A stretch of DNA of 64,000 nucleotides from the NCBI GenBank assembly GCA_029532415.1, contig JAQOTA010000035.1:186001-250000 (forward strand). The letters are read 5' to 3'. The position numbers were made by a program, and so were the translations under genes. Each line of letters starts with the position of its first letter. The first letter of the stretch is position 1. The stretch is from Marasmius tenuissimus. Lineage: Eukaryota; Basidiomycota; Agaricomycetes; Agaricales; Marasmiaceae. This document shows positions 31,406 to 43,150 of this stretch, in pieces. The notes below the pieces were generated by a model, which saw only the letters and a program-made list of their open reading frames with translations, was not told the DNA's origin and made no database searches.

Positions 31406-31796
31406 ACCGTCTCCTTAACTCAATATGATATCCTCGTACTCGGGACTCTATCCTCTGAGATTCACAAGAGGCCACTGACGGTAAAGGTCGCAAAGTGTTC
31501 CGCTGAACCTCAGACCAACCTTCTATCGGGTATGACCAACGTTCCACTTGAGAGATAGAATTCTCGGGTCTAACCTGATCTGAAGGCAAGGGTGGTTGAG
31601 GGGACTCTCAAGCAGGTGCCATACTAGCAGAATGATTTACAGGTAAGGGTTTTTTGCCCAACCGGATAGCGAAGCGATTATTTTCCTCAAGGATGTCCTG
31701 AGCATTCACCACTGGTTCTTCTCGGCCGAATAAACTGGCACTAGTCGACGCAGATGGCGACTCTTCTTCCTGAAGCTGTTGCTTGTTATCATTTTG

Positions 31797-32162
31797 TCAG
31801 GTCGCCGCCAATAAATCTGAATTGGACGGTTTTCCCAGATAGGCTTTTACAGTTTCAGGTGCAGGATTAGTGTTACTCAAGACAGATGTATTAGGTTGAG
31901 TATTTTTACTAACACCAGCATTACAGCTAGCAGGGGTAGACGTAGCAGGTGGTCTCGAGGAGGCACCAAGAGCCTTCGTCTGATTCGATGATGAAGCTGC
32001 CTGGGCATTAGCCCTCGGGTTACAGACAGTGTTGGTAGACATGGATGAAGCGACTCGAGATGCAGCGGGTGAAGGGGAAGAGTGATGATAAGGCAGCTCT
32101 TCTGAAGTCTTCTTAGCTTGCTGCATCGCGAATTGGGTGTGTTTTGAGAACGTTTTGGGCAA
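31797..32162 (-). pseudogene. gypsy Gag N-terminal region
   Basis: A 121-codon Ser/Thr/Ala/Asn-rich minus-strand frame starting about 90 bp inside the 5' LTR, with an early basic segment (FAMQQAKKTSEEL). It has the position and low-complexity composition usual for Gag N termini. The frame is lost near 31797, and the region to 31405 carries matching low-complexity remnants. Confidence 0.5.
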
Positions 32163-32250
32163 TCAGAGGTTGTGGAAGGAGGTGGAAAATTTTTTCGAGC
32201 GAGATAAGAGCGAGAGAGTGCAGAAGCTGTAGACTGTTGGGTAAAAAATG

Positions 32251-32471
32251 TGTAGAATGTCATTCTCTTAGTGCCTCGGGCCTCAGGTACACAAGACAGA
32301 GCTTTTATTACAGCAACTGCTATGTATGCAAGGCGAGTAAGGTGGTGGTAAGAGAAGAGTTAGGGAAAGAAGGTCAGCAAACGTGAGCGAAGGTCTATCT
32401 ACTTTGTGGGAGAATATTATCTAACATACGGATATTGCTGGATAGACCTATATATGGAAGGAGCCGTTACA
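32251..32471 (-). repeat. 221 bp LTR (gypsy family G), 5' copy
   Basis: Same family and length as 10130-10350. On the minus strand it runs TGTAACGGCTCC...CATTCTACA and is followed by the Gag N-terminal frame, so it is in 5' LTR position. Its right edge breaks a transporter gene. Flanking pentamers are AAATG and AAAGG. Confidence 0.8.
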
Positions 32472-32842
32472 AAAGGGATAAGAATCACCCTACTGGTGAT
32501 AGTGCAAATATCACCAAAGCAATATTCTACTGATTCCCCACAAGCCCCAAATCGGCTTCCAACCCTTGTAGACGTGCGTTACCTATTGTGAACACAATGA
32601 GAAAATGCATAAAACTCTCAAGCTAAATGACGTACCGATGTTGCCTTTCCAGTCCCTCGAAGTGAGTAGCAAAAATTGAACGAAACCAAGAGCACACGCG
32701 AACCTCGATCCAAAAACGACATGCAATACATCAGTCCCAGAATTGGTAGAAGCCTGAGATCTATTTTCCGCCATATCTGAGTCTCTTGCTCTGGTGTAAG
32801 GTCCGGCGGATTCTTCCTGTCCTCGCTGTAGCTTTCAGGCAT
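32472..32842 (-). pseudogene. MFS transporter (allantoate-permease-like), 5' fragment cut by LTR
   Basis: Minus-strand exons 32842-32704 (TPEQETQIWRKIDLRLLPIL, LMYCMSFLDR), a 9-base micro-exon 32644-32636 giving GNI, and 32582 to about 32478 (NARLQGLEADLGLVGNQ) reproduce the first loop and TM1-TM2 start of the anion:cation symporter/allantoate permease family of major facilitators. The spliced DRGNIGNARLQG matches the family consensus. A TAG after GNQ replaces the usual aromatic/asparagine codon, and the gene then ends at the LTR. The rest of the gene was not found elsewhere in the window. These proteins import small organic acids or vitamins at the plasma membrane; the substrate cannot be told. 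Confidence 0.8.
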
Positions 32843-32879
32843 GGTTTATAAAGTGCCAAAATTTTCTGTTGCTCCTGCA

Positions 32880-34828
32880 TCATTGCTGTGAACCGAAAAT
32901 AAGCATAACGCTTTGGAGTTTATTCTCTTCTTGACTCCTTTCGGCTAGCAACCAGTGGTACTTGCTTGGTGCACCAACTCGGAAGAGGGAAGACAGACAC
33001 AACATGTTGATGTCATCCATCCGATTGATAGGTTTAGATCTTCGTTTACCGTTCACAGTTGATGCAATGACGCAAGATGATAGTAAGGTCCTTGCTGTCT
33101 CGACATCCCGAGGCCCTTCTTTGTCCATAAAGCCAAGTATCGAGTGTGGGATGTGCAGGGGGGGGGGGGGTTGTGCGATGTGTGCATGTCATGAAGAGGC
33201 TCCAGAAAGCCAAGTGATAATGGAATAATTTTCACATGTCAGATAAGTGTCAAGCGATAAGTGATAAAATTGGCTGACTACGCTACAACTGTAACTCAGG
33301 TAATCTACCCTAAAGCAAACTACCTTGCCAGCTCGTCTCAGACTTGACTACATATGTAGAAGTGCAATAAGGAATAATAAAACAAGAAAGCAAACAAAAA
33401 GAAAAGAAGACATAAAGCAGACAAGAGATAGGAAATAAGCAAATCTATGATTTGAGTAAGTGTTTCATATGAGTGGGTAGTACAATATCCTAAGGTTTCT
33501 GAGAATTATTGAACACCTTCCATCTGGGTGTGCACTGACGATATTCACCCCAGATCCTACCAGCTAGGCAAAGTGCCCAAGTATGCCCAGTGTTGTAAAT
33601 TTGTGCCTGAACTTGTCAGGTCAGGTGAAAAATGCCTGCCTAATTCATGGCCTCAGCAACAACATCTCAGTGATAAGACAACAGTGACAACAACTATAGA
33701 AACAATGAGCACAACATCTTATAAAAATTTACCTTTTTCAACAGTACATCATCTGTTGGGCCTATCCAGATGCTATTGATGCTCAAACTAGGTAAATATA
33801 TTTTATAAAATAATTGACCAGCTCAAGCCATGGCTGAGCAAGCTCTCAGCTGAACCATGCTGAGCTGCACATGATTGATGGCTTGGGGGAGCCATCATGA
33901 AGCTGGGCTGTTGGAGCAAAGCCAAAGCCAGACCAGACCAGCCATTGGCAGTGCTAAAGCTGTTGAAAGAAGGACACACGTGATGAAACTCAGAGAGCAT
34001 GCAACAGGTGTGTTGGGTTTGGAATCTTTGTCAATTATGAACGTGAGAAATGACTGAGAGAGCTGTCTAGCAGATGCAGGAATGATTAGTGTGTCAATTC
34101 AGGTCCTAATGAATGGATGAATGATGGGTACCCTAACCAGTCTCTTCCTTTGGCCACCCAACTTTGCACTCCCTCAATTCTTTCCCATGAAATGTTCATC
34201 CCATTATTGTCCAACACCATCTTGTTGATTCCTGTTGAACAGTCGTTCATATCCAAGATGGCAAAGATATAGATATACCACGCACCTGTAAACCCAACTC
34301 CTGTGAGCCCTTCCTTGCTGGCTTTCTATGTGAATCCTGGGCCTTTTGTGAATTTCCACCTCATGTCTGCCTGATTGTCAAAAGTATTTATATCCTCAGA
34401 ATGGGAGTGCAAGCATGGATGTTAGGGAGCAGGAGCAGATACAAGGAGTATTCATCCTGGAGAGCATATGAAAACTCTGGAAACCAAGATCAAATTATTT
34501 TAGTAGGACAGATTCCCACAACTGGTGTCAACAAGGGTCTGACAAGGGAAGATGATGATGGTTTGGAGCAGTGAAACAAGATTGCTGTTGTTGCCAGCCT
34601 CTGATGCATCCAGCAGGAAACCTCCATGAATCTTATCAAATTAGATTATGCTACTAATGGCATTGATTCATGGGGTGACCTTGGCCTGAAATACACCAAT
34701 GAGTATCGATCTAGGTGTATGTGCAAGGTTCTTGAGCTCACCATAGGCAAGACTACATTGATTATAGTCACTCAGATTCAGCGCTGTCTTTTCTAGATCT
34801 TACACCAAACTCTAAACCTCTTACTACC
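32880..34828. other. intergenic, no gene recognised
   Basis: Contains an uninterrupted G tract near 33160 and AGCTCAAGCCATGGCTGAG-type palindromic words at 33830-33960, but no convincing coding exon or repeat partner. It separates the broken transporter from the copia C element. Confidence 0.45.
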
Positions 34829-35713
34829 ATGTTCGACGTTAAGAAATACTTCTCTGGTCGCTTCGACGGCACCAACTTTAAACAGACCTACTGCAGCGAG
34901 ATGGAAGCTGTGTGCAAGACTCAAGATCTTTATTGTCATCTCACTGGTGACGAACCACATCTCTCCATGCCCCTTGGCACTGTCACTAGCCCTGCAGGGG
35001 TTACTCCCGTTGTTTGTGACACTGTCCCTCCTGAAGAGCATGCCGCATGGCAAAAGGAGAGTCTTGCATGGGATAAGGAAGATCTCCAGCTCATGGGGAT
35101 TATCCAGGTCACGACCACCAAGGAAGTCTTCGATCCGATCAAGGACATGAACACCGAAAAAGCTTGGGAACAGCTGGACCTCACCTATGGCCAGCCCACT
35201 TTGTCTGCCATCTATGGCGACTTTGTTAAACTTGTCTCTTTCAGACTTACCACCTCTCATCCCCAAGCTGGCATCGCCAAGTTCAAGTCCTACATCGAGC
35301 GACTCTCCGAGGTAGGAGTGGTTCTCCCTGAGTTGATCAAATCCCTCTTGCTCATCGCTGCTATTCCTCCCGAATGGGACGCCGCCTCATCCAAATCCCT
35401 TCACGACTATGTCAGGGATCCCGAGGATGAAAACTGCATTACCGTTTCGAAAGTCCATGACGCTATCATGGTCAAGTACGAACGCCAGAACCCGCAGCTC
35501 GCCAATCGCCTCTCTGCGGTTAAGCGTGCTGGTAATCATGAACCATCGTTTAGTCAGCAGCAACGTCAGCAGCGTGGGTATCAGCAGCAGACCAACACTC
35601 GCCCACCACAGCAGCAGCAGCAACGCCCCTCTTCAAACCAGAACAAGGGTAAAAAGAAGAAGCAGCAGCAGCGTGGTACCCACATCAGCACCAGGGTCCT
35701 GGCAATGCCATGA
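34829..35713 (+). pseudogene. copia C Gag
   Basis: 294 codons, apparently complete at the N terminus (MFDVKKYFSGRFDGTNFKQ). UBN2-like copia Gag core: EDLQLMGIIQVTTTKEVF, SAIYGDFVKLVSFRLTTSHP and LLLIAAIPPEWDAASSK, followed by a poly-Gln tail encoded by CAG repeats. It ends at a TGA at 35711, while pol continues in the +1 frame. In copia B the two are in one frame, so an indel in the repeat-rich tail probably caused the shift. No LTR is found upstream, so the element is 5' truncated in its non-coding part. Confidence 0.85.
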
Positions 35714-38153
35714 CAGCGGTAACAATTGGTCTCATGGTCACTCCCATCTTGCATCCTACACATCCGTCGTCACTTCCCCTCCTCCTGTCTGTCCTTACTC
35801 CTCGATCACTGACCGCAGGGAACGTATTGCGTTGAACGCAGTCAACAACTCCTTGCGTGCCGAGATTGCCAGTGCCCCTCCTAGCCGTGCTGGGGGATCA
35901 CCGCCCCCAGCGCACTTCACCGGTCACTGGGACAAGTCTTGTGATAGCACCGTCGCTCCCGCTGTCAAAAAGAATCCGGCTGCCATGCAGTCCTTCACCG
36001 GCTTCAAGCCATCCGAGTCAGTATTTGATGATGTACGTGAAGCACGTTCACTTGCTGACAGACTTGGTGTCCCTAAGATGGCGCGGCATCTCAAACCATT
36101 TGAACGGATCATTACGTCTGCCGCCAACCGTTCGCTTCAGGACCAAATCACGCAGCCTTGTGCGTCCTCGTCCAAGCGAGTTCTGGAGGACGATTCGGAA
36201 GATGAAGGAACTGGACGTCCTTCTCCTACTTCTTCTAAACACTCTCGTAGTGTTGATCCTGATGAAGATGTAGAGATGGACTGGGGATCTGACGATGGTG
36301 TGGATGATATGGCTTCTCTTTTCAGTAATGACGTTGACAACGATATTGCCAAAGCTGCAGGAGTAGAGGACATCCCGGATGATGTCTCTCTTGGATCGTT
36401 CCACGATGACAGGCAAGTACCATATCTTGACCTGCTTTCCCAAACTGATGCAAACCTACAGCGCTGCTCCCAATTAGTTGGTATCAGTAGTTTGCACGGT
36501 AGTAGTTGTGATCTGGTATCACTTGTACAATATTGTCATGCAATCAGTTCCCACTTTGTGGGGTGTACTCAATGTAAGGGAAAGAAAAGTGTGAACAACA
36601 CACAGGGTTGGCTCCTTGATTCTGGTGCCTCCTCTCATTTCACGAACGACATGAATGACTTTGCTGAATATGAATCGCTTGATGGTCCTATCATAAACGC
36701 TGCGAATAAGGGCAACCCTATACAGATCAAGGGTAAAGGCACTGTCTTCATTAAGCATGATGTTGAAGGACATGGCGGGAAACTTACTGAGCGTGTTTCG
36801 CGTCTCTATCCTGTCTATTACATACCGCAATTGGATATACGCTTACTATCCATGGGAGAGTTCCTTCAAGATGGTCTATCAATTTGTGGAAACACGAAGA
36901 AGTTAGCCTTCTATTCATCACAGCGACGACAGTCGCTTGTTTCCTACCCTCATATGCCTGGTCAAACCATTTATTGGGTACACTCGCGGAAAGCATCTGC
37001 TGAGATTTTAATGGCCAAGTCAGTCGTTTACAATGTCGACTACGATATTGAGCACAGACACTTTGGGCATTTATCGGATAAAGCCCTAAATAAAGCTTGG
37101 AAACATACGCAAGGTTTCCCACTTGACCTTAAAATGCCTACTAAGAAGACACCTCTGTGTCATGGTTGTGCTGAAGGCAAGATGCATGAGAAATTGTTCC
37201 CCAACTCTACTACTAGAGCTTCTAAACCGTTTGAACATATACATTTGGATTTGAAGTCGTACCCGGCTGAATCGTATCACCGGTACAAGTACTACATCTC
37301 TTTTCTCGATGACTGCATGTCCTACGTTTGGACCTCTAAGCTCAAGACAAAAGACGAGGCAGTACCTGCTTTGAGGGACTTCCTTACTATGGTCAAAACG
37401 CAGTTCAATGCTGTTGTCAAGACCTGGATGTCCGATGAAGGGGGAGAGTACAAAGGAGATAAGTTAGATGCAGTACTGAAGGAGTATGGGATTCAAAGGG
37501 ATCAAAGCATACCGTATACACCGCAACAAAATGGTCGTGCTGAACGATTCAACAGGACTATTCATGAGAAGGCTGAAGCTCTTTGCTTTGAAGCTTGTGT
37601 GCCTCAGTCCTGGTGGGAATTTTGCCATGTGCACGCCGTCCACCTCTACAATCGCACTCCTGTGCAATGATTGAACTGGCGAACTCCGTTCGAAATGCTT
37701 TACGGCGAAGCACCTGATGTTTCACATCTCCGAGTTATGGGTTGTGCAGCCTACGTCTTCATTCCTGAAGATCGTAGGAAGAATAAGCTTGCTCCTCGAA
37801 GTGAGTTGATGACTTTCATCGGCTACCAAGACGGGATCAAAGGCTTCCTGTTCATGCAAAGTAATAATTCTGTATTCAAAGGTAGCACTGCACTGTTCGA
37901 TGAGACGCTGTATAACAAGTGTCCTGATGCCAAAACTCGTGGTTTTACACCTGTCGGTAGTGAACCATTTACTTTGGGTGAAAATTCCAACATTCCTTTG
38001 GAAGATGAAGACCCTGATGATGACGGTTTTGATGCTCCATTGTCAGATCTCAGACGTCGCTACCTTCTAAGAGATCAGAACCTCAGGTTGACGAACCTGC
38101 AGGTGGCCCTGCGCCAGGGGATGTGCAGTCAAGAGCTATGTCCCAATCACTGA
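35714..38153 (+). pseudogene. copia C protease-integrase, truncated
   Basis: Pol frame with YSSITDRRERIALNAVNNSL, protease WLLDSGASSHFTND (near 36620), HHCC finger (EHRHFGHL ... CHGCAEGKMH) and integrase DDE residues in ISFLDDC, WMSDEGGEY and TPQQNGRAERFNRT. An in-frame TGA at 37668 (in NRTPVQ*) corresponds to an Arg codon in copia B, consistent with CGA to TGA change. The frame ends near 38153 and RT, RNase H and the 3' LTR are absent. Confidence 0.85.
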
Positions 38154-38159
38154 AAACCA

Positions 38160-38696
38160 GTGTCCAGACTCATGCAGAGCCCTACTCCAAAACTTTGTCA
38201 GCAAAGTTCCTCCCAAGCTGTTTCAAACAAGATCAGGTCCTTACAAGGGACAGGATATGGAGGTAACTTTGTTATTTATGCAAGGTCTAAAGCAAGAGAC
38301 TTATGATAGATCATGAGCCATTAGTTTGATCCTCAGGGCTAGGCAAATACATTCTCAATCCATCTTGAGTGCTTGGGAGCTTCCACATAGAACAGGTAAA
38401 AATAATGGGAACCTAGCATGCTGCAAATATCTCCCGTTCCCATGATGCATTGAACTGCCAATCAAAGCCAGTTCAGTCTGTTTTGTAACATAGGTTTCCC
38501 AGTACCCTATACTTTAAATGGAACATCATGATTTCTCACTTGACCTTTCTGACTGCTTCCACTGCACTCTTGTTGGAACAGAATCAATCCTAGCTATCTA
38601 TCAATCTATCTGTGTGCCTGAAAAAGATAAGCGGAAGCATTGCATGTAGCTATTATGAATTATGATAAAGTGATTGGAACAGTTAAATTGAAAACA
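38160..38696. other. intergenic, no gene seen
   Basis: Follows the truncated copia C. No exon of the adjoining transmembrane gene could be placed with confidence, although its 5' exon (signal peptide) should lie in or near here. Confidence 0.4.
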
Positions 38697-40478
38697 TGAG
38701 GTGGGCAAGCCCCTCAATGAACTTCTATGTACCCTCAAGGCTAGCCTTCCCCCAGAACCATTCTTATCAGCCACACCCCCCTACAAGAGCCTTCAGTCTC
38801 AAATGCCATACCTTCAAGACGGGCTATATCCCTGGCAAGTTGTTGTAGATGACATAGACCCACAAATTACATATGACACCGGTACATGGAATTTTGATGC
38901 ATTCACTTTTAACAACTTGGGGATCCTTGGAAGGCCATACAACGAGACAATAAGGGGGACAAATTCAGTCACTGCAAGCTTCACATTTAATTTTGAGGGT
39001 GAGCCAATGGTCTTGTCTTTGCTTTCAGAGATCTTGACCTTTACCTAATCACGGTGTCAGGCGAGTACATTCAGATTAAGGGTGCAAGGGACAACCATAG
39101 AATTCCTCACCCCAACTCCACCATGGGGGATTCACTTGATCTTCTTCCCAAGTACAGTTGCCAGATTGACGGCAGGTCCATTGCTCCTTTCTACTACAAC
39201 AACCTCACAAATCTGACCACCAATGTTGCCCTTTGTGAGCAATCCTACCTTGCAAAGACACAACAAACAATATCAATGAATATCAGTGTGAATGATCCCA
39301 CTACACAAATTTTCTGGCTTGATTCAATTGAGTATGCACCCTTGGATGGTGTGAATCTGACGGGTCAAGTTCTGAAGGTGGCTTCAGCAGATCAGAGGAG
39401 TTGTGTATACAAGGGAGAATGGCTTAGTATAGCTGGCCAAACTGACAACATATATGATTACTGTCTACATGGGATGGTGACAACAGGGGCAAACATGACA
39501 TTCAGGTTCAATGGTGCACTTTGACTGCTCACTAAAAAACAACTTTACAAGATCTTTATTCTCTCCTTGTTGAAAGGAACCTCAGTTGCAATGTATGGCA
39601 CGAACCCTGCAACGAGTTCCACCATTGCCCCCATTATGAAGTGCAATGGGTCTTACCGCATTGATGACAGCGAGCCCATTGTGTTCAATATCCCAGGGTC
39701 AAAGCCTGTTTCGTCTAAATCAGGAGATAATGATTGGGACATGATGTGGGTCAATCAATGTTTCTTCGCAACTGATTCACCAATAGATGGTGGGAAAGAG
39801 CACGAGATGGTCATTACCTACCTTGGGACGGAACCATGGCGCCAGACGCTGTACATTGACTATAAAGCTGGAGACTTTGCCTCTCAAAGCTTAAGGACAA
39901 TCTACTCGATTATCACCTCTAGCAAGCATCTGCAAGAACACAAGAATTCTCTTATAGTCAATATGTGAGGTTTTAGTTTCATCTCACTGTGCATTTAACT
40001 ATGCTGGCTCAATACCATTTGGGGCAGATAATAATGCGGGAAGCGCTGGCAAAGCAAAGACAATTGGGACAATTGTGGGAGGTGTGGTTGGTGGTGTAAT
40101 GGCCCTCATCATAATTGCAGGGCTGGTTTGGTTCTGGAAGCAGAAGCGGAAGAAAGGAAACGAGTCGAGTGATGATACTCGGATTGTCATGCCGTTCAGA
40201 GATATTGTTAAGTCTTGGACGGAGGAATGTCCACACAATTCCAGGGCCCCCGAAGATTGGGCTGCCACAAAAACCACAGACATCGCTCCTACAAGTCGCC
40301 GCCTAGCACCAGAAACACTAGGATAGCGAATTTTGTGAGAATGAAGTGTGCGCAGCGGGAGGCGGTCAATGAACAGGATACTCAGGAGGAGTATAGTGGA
40401 ATTTGCTATAGGGATGCAGCTACAATCCCTCCTGCACTGGCTGTAGCCCAACTACCTCCTGTTTATACACTGGAGTAA
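38697..40478 (+). pseudogene. gene 1: extracellular-domain, single-TM protein
   Basis: Exons fit a basidiomycete family of type I membrane proteins. The first recognised exon ends at 38998 (VVDDIDPQITYDTGTWNF, ASFTFNFEG). Intron 38999-39060 restores FEGEYIQIKGA. Exon 39061-39513 includes YSCQIDGRSIAPFYYNN and IFWLDSIEYAPLDG, with N-glycosylation sequons. Intron 39514-39576 joins FNG-TSVAMYG. Exon 3 from 39577 ends in an LTR-derived stretch (39893-40010). After it, in another frame, comes a GTIVGGVVGGVMALIIIAGL membrane span and a basic cytoplasmic tail (KSWTEECP). The frame offset and a TAG after LAPETLG suggest the TM-anchored form is no longer made. The cytoplasmic tail matches paralogue gene 2 (MPFRDIVKSW / TPFRDMVKSW). 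The ligand is unknown. Confidence 0.65.
39893..40010 (+). repeat. LTR 3'-end fragment inside gene 1
   Basis: CTTAAGGACAATCTACTCGA through ACTATGCTGGCTCA matches the last ~118 bp of the 518 bp LTR at 45400-45917. No 5' part of that LTR is present here. Confidence 0.8.
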
Positions 40479-41160
40479 CCTTTAGCAAGTGACTAACCTC
40501 TAGAACGCTGGGAAAGTGTTTGCGAGAGGGCCACAAAAGCAAGGCATATAATTGGGGATATGATATAAGATATCTGCAATTACACACTTCTGCTGTAATA
40601 GCTATATTGACAGAAAATAGTAAAGTGAATGCACAGCTCCCTAAAGCACTAGGATAGAAAAACCAAGGAGAGTGATGAAAAGGAAGGTGGTCAAGGCATA
40701 GGGTATGGGTAAAAAACTCGCACATGGTTACGAGTTCATCACTGTTTGAATAGGATTTAGATTGGTGTATTCACATGGGCGTGTTTGAATTAAACAAACA
40801 GGCCCATGACCCATAACTGTTGCTTTCCTTGAGATGTACAGTTATACCATCAAGAATTGGGCCTCACGTAGGGTGTCCACTAATCTTCACGATATCCCGA
40901 ACCGCATGAAGCCACCAATGGAAACATGCACCGAAGATTTCTGAAAACACCAAATCCAAAGGTCTAGCTATCATAAATTAATTTAGAAACTGGGGTGTGT
41001 TTTGAGAATTGGATGCAGTTGGATAGCCAGGATACAGCTCCAAGTCCTTTTTGATGAATCACTGGAGCAGAATATTTTAAGACCAAGCTCGAGGGAAGCC
41101 GCGCCGAGTCTTTTGATTGTCTAGTCGAAATAGCCTCTAGATACCTTCTGATACATTCAT
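40479..41160. other. intergenic / 3' end of element D
   Basis: No coding frame. The stretch past the ORF2 stop of element D should contain its polypurine tract and 3' LTR, but no copy of the 209 bp LTR is found, so the element is truncated at this end. A perfect-looking short hairpin lies at 40774-40808. Confidence 0.45.
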
Positions 41161-43065
41161 TTATCTATGCCATTGAAGCGGTTCTTGATTCTGACTTTGG
41201 AATCCTTGGCGAACAAGAAGCTCTCGACGCTCCCTTGTTCTGAGTTCTTCTTGATAACGTTGATTAGTGGCGTCTTCAACAGCTATCCAAGCTTCCAATT
41301 GGCGTTTATAGTTCTGCCATTGAACAAATCTCGTGGCTTGATATGGCTGATTATTATTAACAATCATAGTGATATTGCCAATACTTGTGCCATTAGCAAC
41401 GTGTAAGGGTATTCCATTGGTCCTTTCTCCAATTACTGCAGGTCTGTAATTCTCAAATTGAGAGTTTCGGGGATCACTTGGAGATGTAACCCAAGGGTCA
41501 ACCTCAGGTTGTTCATCTACCGGACTAAGTCTTTCTGGTTGATCCGGTGGAGCAGTGGTTGGTCGAGAAGGTACTTCAATGTAATCATCCTCTAAGGATT
41601 GTATGCCATAAAAAGATTCGGGAGAGCTTGGAGGTGTGTGGACGACTTGGTCCTGCCATTGTCGTACTCGAGGTGGTGTAGTTACGGGGCGATTTATGTA
41701 TGCATGGGTAGGAAGGACTGGAGATTGGGAACGATTCATTGCCTCAGCTAATTCCATGAAATCTCCAGGGTATGTTCTTGATCGTTCATTGAAGCGACCA
41801 CCCTTGAGTTCTCTTCGAGGAATATCAGCCTGAGTCATGGGAACAGACATTCTAATGTTGTTCATCCATTTGTACAAGTGCGTGTGCCAGTTACGAACAT
41901 CTGGAAGACCAATGTGAGGGATGTAGCGAACCCAGCGCCTATTAAACCCTGGTTGTCTCCATTGGGATGCTCTAAATGGACTCGCTCTTATGTCTGTCGT
42001 TCCAAACAACCATTTTCCTTCAAGACCAAGTTTGACTAACGAATGCCAAAAGATAGGATTCAACACTTGTATAGGAAGTGTGACATTCCTCTTGTTGACT
42101 CGGAAGGCTTCATCCACCGAAGTTGAACGAGGATTTCTAACTCGTTGAACAAATTCTTCAACGGTGCTGATCCAATTTTTATTATTGATTTCAGCTATAA
42201 CTGTCGATAGGTGTTGAAGGTTCCAGGTTTGGTATCTGTATTCAAACGTGAACTTGTTATCTTCTACTGTTTCCACATGTAATATCCTTTGTTGTATGCG
42301 TAATTCATGAAGAGCTTGACGAGGTGTCATATTATGCACTGCATCTCTTCTGATAGCATACATAACAACATATTTTCTGGTCCTGATCAGAATCCAGATC
42401 CAAAATTTATGGTCTGATGAGTTGCGTATTAGTTTGCAACGCATTCTGATCATGGATTCCTTCAATGCTATGTCGTTAATTGTCTGATTTCCGAAGTCTC
42501 GGAATATTTCGACGACAGGAAGTGGGAGTTTAATCCTATTTATTACATGTGGTCTAGTATTCCTTAGGTTAACTCGTCGCATCAAATTGTCATTTTGTTC
42601 TTTGTATTCTTGTAAGAATTGCCATTCAACTTTTCTATTGATGAGAGGTGGCTTTGTGATGTCATCTCCATCTTGAGAATAGTTTTCTGGTCTGAACAAA
42701 TGAACAAGATCAACGTGGTTCCTAGGAAACATAGAATCTGCCCATGGTCCATAATCGTCAGGAGGTGTTGAGATTGTTACACGCATGTCTTTTTGTGTGG
42801 GTGATGCTACTTCGAGATCCTCACCTTGGTCAACTTTGTCTGCAGGCGAAGTATGATTAGGTGTCGCCTCTTGTCGTGGCATTGTGAAGATAATTTCTTC
42901 ATTACTATGCGCGCCATAAAAGTATGCAGAACATGTATGACTATCATTTGATGAATGATCAGATGAAGAGTCACTATCAGGTTCTGTTGGAGTATCAGAG
43001 ATATACACCAAAGATGGTATCTCATCTCCATCGCTGTCTATATTTGAATTGGAAGTAGTAGCCAA
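41161..43065 (-). CDS. element D ORF2, unrecognised 634-aa protein
   Basis: Long intact minus-strand frame directly downstream of the element D gag, in a different frame. N-terminal ~110 residues are acidic and Ser-rich (PTEPDSDSSSDHSSNDS). The middle, residues ~150-430, looks folded and basic (VNRIKLPLPVVEIFRDFGNQ-like, FWIWILIRTRKYVVMYAIRR, FWHSLVKLGLEGKWLFG, WVRYIPHIGLPDVRNWHTHL). The C terminus has a charged helix (YKRQLEAWIAVEDATNQRY). No aspartic protease, RT, RNase H or integrase motif is visible. A homologue begins in element E (63365). Its retention as an open 1.9 kb frame suggests selection or recent insertion. Function unknown. Confidence 0.65.
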   Translation of the reverse strand: MATTSNSNIDSDGDEIPSLVYISDTPTEPDSDSSSDHSSNDSHTCSAYFYGAHSNEEIIFTMPRQEATPNHTSPADKVDQGEDLEVASPTQKDMRVTISTPPDDYGPWADSMFPRNHVDLVHLFRPENYSQDGDDITKPPLINRKVEWQFLQEYKEQNDNLMRRVNLRNTRPHVINRIKLPLPVVEIFRDFGNQTINDIALKESMIRMRCKLIRNSSDHKFWIWILIRTRKYVVMYAIRRDAVHNMTPRQALHELRIQQRILHVETVEDNKFTFEYRYQTWNLQHLSTVIAEINNKNWISTVEEFVQRVRNPRSTSVDEAFRVNKRNVTLPIQVLNPIFWHSLVKLGLEGKWLFGTTDIRASPFRASQWRQPGFNRRWVRYIPHIGLPDVRNWHTHLYKWMNNIRMSVPMTQADIPRRELKGGRFNERSRTYPGDFMELAEAMNRSQSPVLPTHAYINRPVTTPPRVRQWQDQVVHTPPSSPESFYGIQSLEDDYIEVPSRPTTAPPDQPERLSPVDEQPEVDPWVTSPSDPRNSQFENYRPAVIGERTNGIPLHVANGTSIGNITMIVNNNQPYQATRFVQWQNYKRQLEAWIAVEDATNQRYQEELRTRERRELLVRQGFQSQNQEPLQWHR

Positions 43066-43150
43066 AGCGATAGCTTCTTCTACTTGTCAAACTTGTTCAT
43101 CTAGTTGAACAGTTCGTCTATTGTTCCATTCTTGAACAGAAATGTGTCGT

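Noticed and set aside
33159..33171. G tract
   Set aside because: Simple homopolymer; no regulatory context to interpret it.
33580..34010. CAGTGTTGTAAA as the start of a second hAT element
   Set aside because: No inverted partner or 8 bp duplication was found downstream within 1 kb.
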